Below are positions 1 through 5,265 of a stretch of DNA of 8,517 nucleotides, in pieces (the stretch's first letter is position 1; each line of letters begins with the position of its first letter). The notes under the pieces were generated by a model. The model saw only the letters and a list, made by a program, of their open reading frames with translations, searched no databases and was not told the origin of the DNA. The DNA comes from Lentisphaeria bacterium (GTDB lineage: Bacteria; Verrucomicrobiota; Lentisphaeria; Oligosphaerales; Oligosphaeraceae): NCBI GenBank assembly GCA_016287975.1, contig JAEEXV010000344.1, forward strand, positions 1-8,517, read 5' to 3'. The translations under genes were made by a program, and so were the position numbers.

Positions 1-45
1 ATGCCATAATTTAATCCATCATCGCCCAACCGTCGGCACCCATGG

Positions 46-275
46 CGGGCGGGTTGGCTTTGCGGGGCGGTGCCCGGGCGGGGGCTGGCGCTTCACGGGC
101 GGGTTGGCTTTGCGGGGCGGGTCATATATGCGGGCTGGTGCCTTCATCCAGCCATGCAAACGACGGGGGGCGACGCCCCCCGCACCCCCCGCTGCGCTCA
201 TCGGGGGCGGGTTATGGGCGGGTTGGCTTTGCGGGACGGGGCACGGGTGTGGGCGGGCGCCATCATCCAGCCATG
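46..275 (+). repeat. Degenerate GC-rich interspersed repeat, three copies
   Basis: A 24-25 bp block with core GGGTTGGCTTTGCGGG occurs at 46-70, 96-120 and 216-239. The first two copies are identical over 25 bp and sit exactly 50 bp apart; the third has one change. Copies 2 and 3 belong to a longer unit: 119 bp apart, each is followed at the same distance (48 bp from the GGGCGGG start) by CATCCAGCCATG, at 145-156 and 264-275, and the intervening bases are partly alike. Copy 1 looks like a shortened unit ending near 94. This is an intergenic repeat family rather than a gene. Its function is unknown. Confidence 0.8.
165..181. other. G6C/GC6 hairpin in leader
   Basis: A run of six G then C (165-171) can pair with G then six C (175-181) across a three-base loop, giving a 7-bp all-GC stem. 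No T tract follows on either strand, so it is not a standard intrinsic terminator. It sits between repeat copies 2 and 3 and may be part of the repeat unit. Confidence 0.5.
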
Positions 276-310
276 GGGGCGGGGCTTTTTTACGAGTGCG
301 GCGTGCAGGC

Positions 311-339
311 TTGGGAATGGGGGTTATTTTATGTATTTT
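311..339 (+). promoter_or_regulatory. Possible sigma70-type promoter for rluB-mutS2
   Basis: TTGGGA at 311-316 and TATTTT at 334-339 are 17 bp apart, inside the only AT-rich patch of an otherwise very GC-rich leader, 50-80 bp before the rluB start. The match to TTGACA/TATAAT is partial. Placement and composition are the main support. Confidence 0.3.
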
Positions 340-390
340 ACTTTTGCAGTGAATGAACAAGTGGTTTTCAACAGAAGGATTATGTCAGGT

Positions 391-1710
391 ATGTCGGAAG
401 AGAATGTCGAGCAAACGGAGAAGATGCGTCTGGCGAAGTACTTGGCGTCGGCGGGGATTGCGTCGCGTCGGCAGTGCGAGGTGTTGATTGCGGACGGTCA
501 TGTGACGGTGAACGGCGAGGCGGTGACGACGCCCGCGTTTGACGTGGATCCGTCGCAGGACGAGGTGCGCTATGACGGGAAGCTGGTGTCGGAGATGGTT
601 CCAGACAAGGTGTATCTGATGCTGAACAAGCCGGCGGGCTATACCTGTTCGGCGGCGGACGAGCACGCGAAGTCGCTGGTGTATGAACTGGTTCCTGAGA
701 AGTTCGGGCGGGTTTTCACGATCGGGCGTCTGGACCGGGATTCGGAGGGGCTGCTGATTCTGACGAATGACGGCGACTATGCGCAGGAGGTCGGGCATCC
801 GTCGCGGAAGGTCTGCAAGCGCTACTATGTCGAGTGCGACGGGCAGTTCACGACGGCGATCCGACGCAGTCTGATGGAGGGGATGTACGACAACGACGAG
901 TTCCTCCATGCGCTGAATGTGGAGGAGGTGAGTGTGCAGCGCGGCTTCTGCAAACTGATCTTCACGCTGGGCGAGGGGCGCAAGCGCGAAGTGCGCCGAC
1001 TCTGCAAGGATGTCGGGCTGGAGGTGCGCCTGCTGCGGCGGATCTCCATCGGGAAACTGGAACTGGATCCGAAATTGCCAGTTGGCTGCTGGCGTCGGTT
1101 GACCGAGGAGGAACTGAAGCTGGCGGCGGAATCGCCCGAGTTGCCTGAGACGACAACGGTCGCGCATCCCGAGGACACGCGGCCCTACTGGCAGAAGAAC
1201 GACGTTCACCATGTCCGCAGGGAACGCGCTCCGAAGGACGATGCCAGACGCGGCGGCGCCAAGCCGCGCGCGCCGAGAAAGGAGCACTTCGGCGCGCCCG
1301 CCAAGCCGAAGGAATGGTGGGAACGGGACACCGATGCCGCAGGCGAGCGCTATGCATACGGCGAACAGGACGAACGCCCGCGCCGCGACTACGGCGACCG
1401 CGAGGGCGGCTACCGTCCGCGCCGCGACTACGGCGACCGCGACGAGCGCCCGAAACAGAACTACGGCGACCGCGAAGGCGGCTACCGCCCGCGCCGCGAC
1501 TACGGCGACCGCGAGGGCGGCTACCGCCCGCGGCGGGACTACGGCGACCGCGACGAGCGTCCGCGCCGCGACTACGGCGACCGTGACGAGCGTCCGAGGC
1601 GGGATGATGGCGATCGTGGTCCGTCGTCGCGGGGCGGGGAGGGGAATGGGCGTCCTGGAAACGGGATGCGCTTCACGCGTGGGCACAAGTATCCTCGCGA
1701 CTGGCGGTAG
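391..1710 (+). CDS. rluB: 23S rRNA pseudouridine synthase, RluB/RsuA family, with repeat tail
   Basis: This protein is a predicted pseudouridine synthase of the RsuA/RluB family, which isomerises one uridine of 23S rRNA in the cytoplasm during ribosome assembly. An S4 RNA-binding domain comes first (about residues 12-60, starting MRLAKYLASAGIASRR). The catalytic domain follows, with GRLDRDSEGLLILTNDG around residue 112 (catalytic Asp115) and EGRKREVRRLC at 195-205. After about residue 240 a charged tail begins that ends in six RRDYGDR-type repeats, making the protein 439 residues against about 290 for E. coli RluB. The start is uncertain: AAGGA at 375-379 lies 11 bp before ATG 391 and only 2 bp before ATG 382; ATG 424 is too close to the S4 core. 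The frame stays open to position 70 but that part is repeat DNA. mutS2 follows after 18 bp. The family call is firm; RluB rather than a paralogue is likely from the motifs and tail. Confidence 0.9.
   Translation: MSEENVEQTEKMRLAKYLASAGIASRRQCEVLIADGHVTVNGEAVTTPAFDVDPSQDEVRYDGKLVSEMVPDKVYLMLNKPAGYTCSAADEHAKSLVYELVPEKFGRVFTIGRLDRDSEGLLILTNDGDYAQEVGHPSRKVCKRYYVECDGQFTTAIRRSLMEGMYDNDEFLHALNVEEVSVQRGFCKLIFTLGEGRKREVRRLCKDVGLEVRLLRRISIGKLELDPKLPVGCWRRLTEEELKLAAESPELPETTTVAHPEDTRPYWQKNDVHHVRRERAPKDDARRGGAKPRAPRKEHFGAPAKPKEWWERDTDAAGERYAYGEQDERPRRDYGDREGGYRPRRDYGDRDERPKQNYGDREGGYRPRRDYGDREGGYRPRRDYGDRDERPRRDYGDRDERPRRDDGDRGPSSRGGEGNGRPGNGMRFTRGHKYPRDWR
1381..1596 (+). repeat. In-frame tandem repeat encoding RRDYGDR units
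   Basis: Six units of 39 or 33 bp stand in the 3' part of rluB, at 1381, 1420, 1453, 1492, 1531 and 1564, with a degenerate seventh from 1597. They encode RRDYGDREGGYRP (13 residues) or RRDYGDRDERP (11 residues); the third unit begins KQNYGDR. All unit lengths are multiples of three, so copy-number change keeps the frame. Arg, Asp, Gly and Tyr dominate, a composition typical of disordered RNA-binding tails. Confidence 0.95.
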
Positions 1711-1728
1711 GGAGGTGCGTCCGGCGGA

Positions 1729-4137
1729 ATGGCGGAGTTGACGGAACACACCATGCGGCAACTGGGCTATCTCCAGTTGCTGGAGCGGATCGCCGGATAT
1801 GTGCAGAGTGCGCCTGGGCGGCGGCTGGTGCTGTCGCTTCGTCCGCAGCGTGAGCTGGGGGCGATCCGCGCGCGGCGGGGTCTGTATGAGGATTTGCTGA
1901 AATTGTCGGAGACGGCGCAGGCGCTGCCAGGGCTTCAAGTGGATGACCTGGGGGAGGTGCTGCGTCGGGTGCAGCCCGCCTCGGCGGCATTGGACGGGCC
2001 CGAACTGCGTCAGTGCGCAATGCAGTTGGAGACGGCGGCGGCGGTGCGGGCGTTTCTGGCGTCCGCGGAGGCGCAGGCGCTTCCGCATCTGACGCGCCTC
2101 GCCGAAGGGCTGGACGGCTGCGACGAGTTGCGCTTTCGGCTGCTGCGTTCCATCGACACGGACGGCAGCGTGCTGGACGGCGCCAGCGAGCGCCTGCGCG
2201 AACTGCGGCGCAGCCATGCCGAGACGGAACGTCATCTGCAGCGCACGCTGGACGCGATGCTGCGGGACGGCGCCTACGTCGGGGCGCTGCAGGAGAAGTT
2301 CGTGACGCAACGCAACGGGCGGTATGTCCTTCCCGTGAAGCGGGAGGCGCAGCGGTCGTTGCCTGGGCTGGTGCATGACGCGTCCTCGACGGGGCAGACG
2401 CTCTTTGTCGAGCCTGCGGAGACGCTGCCGCTGGGCAATGCGCTGCAGACCCTGGCGGGGGAGGAGCGCGCCGAGGTACGTCGGATTCTGGCGGAGTTGT
2501 CGGCGGGCGTGCGGGCGTGCCTGGAGAGTTTTCGCGCGAACGGACGGATCCTCGCGGAACTGGACGCGGGGGCGGCGGTGGCTCGGTGGGCGGGGGACTA
2601 CCAGTGCGTGCTGCCGTCGTTCGGGGGCTTTTTGAAGTTGCAGAACGCGCGGCATCCGCTGCTGCTCGCGCAGTTCCGCGAGGAGGGGGCGGGGCGCAAG
2701 GTCGTGCCGCTGGATCTGGAGTTGCCGCCGCGCACGCGCACCCTCGCGATCACTGGCTCGAACGCGGGCGGGAAGACGGTCGCGCTCAAGACCGTCGGGC
2801 TTCTGGCGCTGGCGGCGCAGAGCGGCCTGCCCGTGCCTGCGGGACCGGAATCCCTCTTCGAGGTCTACGACCTCATCCTCGCCGACATCGGCGACGCGCA
2901 GTCGCTGGCCGACAACCTCTCGACCTTCTCCGGCCATGTCGCCAACCTCGCCGCCATCCTGAAGGAAACCGCATCGGCCACCTGTAACCGCGCCCTGGTG
3001 CTGCTGGACGAACTAGGTTCGGGCACCGAGCCTGTGGAGGGCGGCGCCATCGCGTGCGGCGTCCTGGACGCGCTGGCGAGGCGGCCCGTGCTGGCGCTGG
3101 CGACGACGCATCTGGGCGTCGTCAAGAACTTCGTGCACGCGACGGCGGGCATGGAGAATGCGGCGGTGAGTTTCAATGCCGAGACGCTGGAGCCTGAGTT
3201 CCGCCTGGAACTGGGGCGCCCTGGCGCCAGCCACGCGATGATGATCGCGAAGCGCATGGGGATGCCCGACGGCGTGCTGCGCAAGGCTGAGAGTTTCCTT
3301 TCCGGCGAGCAGTTGCGTCTGGAGGAGGTGCTGGTGCGAATGGACCGCGAACAGCGGCAGCTGGCGCGGCGCAACGAGGAGGCCGAGGCGGCGCGCAAGG
3401 AGGCGGTCGCCGAGCGCGACGGCCTCCGCCAGGAGCGCGAGGAACTCAGGCGCACGCGCAAGCAGATGCTTCACGATGCCTACGAGCAGGCGAACACGCT
3501 GGTGGACAACGCGCGGCGCGAACTGGAGCACCTCGTCCAGCAGGCGGGGCGCGGGGGGAACGCCCCTGGGATGGCGGCGGCGCGGCAGGAACTGGAGGCG
3601 CGTCGTCGTCGCGTCGAGGAGGGGCTCAAGGCGACCGCGGCGCGTCCGTCCCGCCCCGCGCTGAAGGCGAAGGAACTCGCCGTCGGGCGCAAGATCTGGG
3701 TCGAGAAACTGTCGGCGCATGGGCGCATCGCGCGGATTGACGGCAACGGCAAGGGCGTCGCGGTCGAAGTGGGGGGGATTCTCTTCAACTTGAAGGCGTC
3801 GGAATTGTTCCCCGCGCAGCCAGGCGCCGAGACGGAGGAGCCCGCGCCTGCCGTCACCGTCCGCGCCCCGCGCTTCGAGGGGCAGACCTCGCACGAGGTG
3901 ATGCTGGTCGGCATGCGCGTCGAGGACGCGCTCGACCGGCTGGCCGCCTACCTGAACGACTGCGTGCTCGCGCACCTGGACGAGGTGCGGGTCGTGCACG
4001 GCTTTGGCACCGGGCGGCTGCGCGAGGGGGTTCAGCAATGGCTGCGGAAACAGCCGTTTGTCGCTTCGTACCGAACTGGCGTCGACCAGCAGGATGCGGG
4101 CGGGGGCGGGGTGACCATTGTGAGGCTGAAGGCGTAA
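1729..4137 (+). CDS. mutS2: MutS2 family ATPase with C-terminal Smr domain
   Basis: This is an 802-residue MutS2 protein, close to the usual family length. It lacks the mismatch-recognition domains of MutS and starts directly with the core/clamp region. The ATPase has Walker A GSNAGGKT at 343-350, Walker B LLDELGSGTEP with Asp427-Glu428, and a THLG switch with His461. A long charged coiled coil (about 520-640) leads to a C-terminal Smr domain (about 722-802) with HGFGTG beginning at His757. In Bacillus, MutS2 (RqcU) splits collided ribosomes; in other bacteria it suppresses recombination. Either role is possible here. Unusually, the Smr LDLRG-type motif reads VMLVG (724-728), so its Asp and Arg are missing. 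A GGAGG at 1711-1715 lies 13 bp before ATG 1729; ATG 1753 is an alternative. It probably shares a transcript with rluB. Confidence 0.95.
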   Translation: MAELTEHTMRQLGYLQLLERIAGYVQSAPGRRLVLSLRPQRELGAIRARRGLYEDLLKLSETAQALPGLQVDDLGEVLRRVQPASAALDGPELRQCAMQLETAAAVRAFLASAEAQALPHLTRLAEGLDGCDELRFRLLRSIDTDGSVLDGASERLRELRRSHAETERHLQRTLDAMLRDGAYVGALQEKFVTQRNGRYVLPVKREAQRSLPGLVHDASSTGQTLFVEPAETLPLGNALQTLAGEERAEVRRILAELSAGVRACLESFRANGRILAELDAGAAVARWAGDYQCVLPSFGGFLKLQNARHPLLLAQFREEGAGRKVVPLDLELPPRTRTLAITGSNAGGKTVALKTVGLLALAAQSGLPVPAGPESLFEVYDLILADIGDAQSLADNLSTFSGHVANLAAILKETASATCNRALVLLDELGSGTEPVEGGAIACGVLDALARRPVLALATTHLGVVKNFVHATAGMENAAVSFNAETLEPEFRLELGRPGASHAMMIAKRMGMPDGVLRKAESFLSGEQLRLEEVLVRMDREQRQLARRNEEAEAARKEAVAERDGLRQEREELRRTRKQMLHDAYEQANTLVDNARRELEHLVQQAGRGGNAPGMAAARQELEARRRRVEEGLKATAARPSRPALKAKELAVGRKIWVEKLSAHGRIARIDGNGKGVAVEVGGILFNLKASELFPAQPGAETEEPAPAVTVRAPRFEGQTSHEVMLVGMRVEDALDRLAAYLNDCVLAHLDEVRVVHGFGTGRLREGVQQWLRKQPFVASYRTGVDQQDAGGGGVTIVRLKA

Positions 4138-4160
4138 GCCGAAGCGATGACGCGGGGGAC

Positions 4161-4182
4161 GGCGGGCCGAAAACGGCCCGCC
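4161..4182 (+). terminator. Hairpin after mutS2, possible terminator
   Basis: GGCGGGCCG (4161-4169) pairs perfectly with CGGCCCGCC (4174-4182) over an AAAA loop, 23 bp after the mutS2 stop codon. The stem is strong and well placed to end the rluB-mutS2 transcript, but no U tract follows. It may act as a transcript 3'-end stabiliser or an attenuating hairpin rather than an intrinsic terminator. Confidence 0.45.
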
Positions 4183-4226
4183 ACAGAACAGGAAGACCCG
4201 GAAAATCCGGCGCCTTCGCGGCTGTA

Positions 4227-4247
4227 GCCACGGCGTCCCGCCGTGGC
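4227..4247. repeat. Perfect 9-bp palindromic hairpin, REP-like
   Basis: GCCACGGCG (4227-4235) and CGCCGTGGC (4239-4247) form a perfect stem with a three-base TCC loop. It has the size and compactness of REP-type intergenic palindromes. Only one copy is in the window, so its membership in a repeated family cannot be shown here. Confidence 0.5.
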
Positions 4248-4275
4248 GTCCCCGCCGAGCAAACCAGCACCCGCT

Positions 4276-4342
4276 TCCGGAACTCCGGAAAATCCGGAGA
4301 ATCCGGAAAATCCGGAAAATCCGGAAGATCCGGAAAATCCGG
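4276..4342. repeat. 9-bp tandem array, unit TCCGGAAAA
   Basis: TCCGG occurs eight times at 4276, 4284, 4293, 4302, 4311, 4320, 4329 and 4338: the first step is 8 bp and the rest 9 bp. Units read TCCGGAAAA with variants TCCGGAGAA and TCCGGAAGA, and each of the first seven contains the palindrome TCCGGA. An isolated AAAATCCGG stands at 4202-4210. The array ends in a run of G about 55 bp before metW. Confidence 0.95.
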
Positions 4343-4391
4343 GGGGGCGGGGGATGAAAAGGACGCTTTTGCACTTGATCGGGGGGATGAT

Positions 4392-4396
4392 GGAGG
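4392..4396 (+). promoter_or_regulatory. Ribosome binding site of metW
   Basis: GGAGG stands 6 bp before ATG 4403. It fixes the metW start despite the N-terminal extension of this protein relative to known MetW proteins. Confidence 0.8.
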
Positions 4397-4402
4397 CATG
4401 CA

Positions 4403-5182
4403 ATGAACGAGACATCGAAGAGTCGGCCGCGGCGGCGGCTGCCGAAACTGGAGGCGTTTCTGGAACGGCTGGGGGTGCGTTCGTGCGACAGTGACTTCGA
4501 GGAATTGGGCAAGTTCCTCGGCAAGGAGCCGCTGGAGCCCGAGCGTGGGTCGAGCGTGCCGTCGGTGCGTTGGCAGGACCAGGTGATCGAGGAGACGATC
4601 GAGCGGCATGCGACGCTGCTGGACGTCGGCTGCGGCGAGGGGGATTTGCTGGTGCGGGTCGCGGAGAGCCGCCAGGCGCGGGTGCAGGGCATCGAACTCG
4701 ACCAGGAACTGGTGATCCGCTGCATCGAGCGCGGGATTCCCGTCTACCACGGCGACCTGGAGAAGAGCATCCGGAACTTCCAGGACGGCAGTTTCGACTA
4801 TGTCGTGATGGAGGAGACGCTGCAGACGCTGAAGCATCCGCTGGTGGTGCTGCGGGAACTGCTGCGGGTCGGTCGGCGCACCTTTGTCTCGTTCCCGAAC
4901 TTCGCGCATTGGAATGTGCGGCTGGCCTTCAGCCTCGGCGGGCGCATGCCCAAGACTGGAGCGCTGCCGTATTCGTGGTACGACACGCCGAACATCCACC
5001 TGTGCTCGATCAACGACTTCCTCGACTGGACCGCCACCGACCACGTCCAGATCGAGCGCGCGTGGGTCTATGCGGGCGGAAAGGTGCTCGACTACCGTCC
5101 AGAGCACAACCTCATCGCCGAACAGGCCATGTTCCTTGTGCGGAAGCAGGACGGGGCGAAGCGGAACGCGGAGCGGCAATGA
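4403..5182 (+). CDS. metW: MetW-like SAM-dependent methyltransferase-fold protein
   Basis: This 259-residue protein matches MetW, which in many bacteria works with homoserine acyltransferase MetX in methionine synthesis. The class I methyltransferase SAM motif is LLDVGCGEG (72-80), and the MetW signature regions SFPNFAHWNVRL and LPYSWYDTPNIHLC (188-201) are intact. Known MetW proteins are near 200 residues with the SAM motif close to the N-terminus; this one has about 55 extra N-terminal residues, starting basic (KSRPRRRLPK). The start has a clear GGAGG at 6 bp spacing, so the extension is probably real. No metX is in the window, so a role in methionine synthesis rests on family membership alone. 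Its stop codon lies within an ATGA overlap at 5179-5182, the first copy of a 29-bp direct repeat. Confidence 0.88.
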   Translation: MNETSKSRPRRRLPKLEAFLERLGVRSCDSDFEELGKFLGKEPLEPERGSSVPSVRWQDQVIEETIERHATLLDVGCGEGDLLVRVAESRQARVQGIELDQELVIRCIERGIPVYHGDLEKSIRNFQDGSFDYVVMEETLQTLKHPLVVLRELLRVGRRTFVSFPNFAHWNVRLAFSLGGRMPKTGALPYSWYDTPNIHLCSINDFLDWTATDHVQIERAWVYAGGKVLDYRPEHNLIAEQAMFLVRKQDGAKRNAERQ

Positions 5183-5203
5183 GCGCGCGTCATCTGCACA
5201 CGC
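5175..5203 (+). repeat. 29-bp direct repeat, left copy (metW 3' end)
   Basis: These 29 bases are identical to 6424-6452. They include the last metW codon, its TGA, and the ATGA overlap plus the codons for MSARHLHT, the true N-terminus of the flavoprotein gene 1,249 bp downstream. The match stops on the left at 5174 and on the right at 5204. Confidence 0.97.
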
Positions 5204-5265
5204 CGACAACTGGAGGCGCAAGGCATCGCGAGAACGCGTCGCCTTGCCAGAGAGGATGGGCATGA
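5179..5265 (+). pseudogene. Decayed 5' fragment of the flavoprotein gene, now a 28-codon ORF
   Basis: The ORF begins MSARHLHT exactly like the downstream flavoprotein, then diverges. Bases 5210-5230 resemble 6497-6517 (18 of 21 identical), the flavoprotein codons for LEALGVA, but 44 bp of the original are replaced by 6 bp, so the reading frame is shifted and the ORF ends at TGA 5263-5265. It overlaps metW by ATGA at 5179-5182 and the nuclease start by ATGA at 5262-5265. It therefore looks like a relic that could still relay ribosomes from metW to the nuclease gene. The second homology block is short and made of common GC-rich codons, so chance similarity cannot be excluded for that part. Confidence 0.65.

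Larger units (their letters stand above)
1..390. other. Repeat-rich gene-free leader upstream of rluB
   Basis: No convincing gene is present in this stretch. Open frames exist on both strands, but they read through G-tracts and repeated blocks, give Gly/Arg/Pro/Ala-rich peptides without family features, and have no good ribosome binding site. The stretch holds three copies of a GC-rich repeat, a G/C hairpin at 165-181 and, from about 310 onward, a sudden AT-rich patch that could hold the rluB promoter. The gene to the left of the window is not visible. Confidence 0.75.
4138..4402. other. Gene-free spacer with hairpins and a 9-bp array, mutS2-metW
   Basis: The 265-bp spacer holds two strong hairpins (4161-4182, 4227-4247) and the TCCGGAAAA array (4276-4342), then a G-run and the metW ribosome binding site. 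No clear promoter boxes are seen. Frames through the array give only low-complexity Pro-Glu-Asn, Gly-Lys-Ser or Phe-Ser-Gly repeats and are not counted as genes. Confidence 0.75.

Noticed and set aside
70..390. N-terminal extension of RluB back to position 70
   Set aside because: The added 107 residues are translated intergenic repeat; the S4 domain starts at about 424 and the AAGGA site lies at 375-379.
385..2937. Very long minus-strand open frame across rluB and mutS2
   Set aside because: It is the antisense of two well-recognised genes, is rich in Arg, Leu and Pro as GC-rich shadows are, and shows no family motif.
4243..4494. Small ORF with Pro-Glu-Asn repeats
   Set aside because: The peptide is just the 9-bp array read in one frame; it overlaps the metW start out of frame and lacks a proper ribosome binding site.
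3013..4725. Minus-strand open frame across mutS2, the spacer and metW
   Set aside because: It is antisense to conserved genes and passes through the 9-bp array, giving an FRIFRI-type low-complexity stretch. No coding signal is seen.
4884..5261. Extension of the nuclease ORF back into metW
   Set aside because: This frame overlaps conserved MetW codons, is Ser/Arg-rich, and has no DUF1016 similarity before about 5262.
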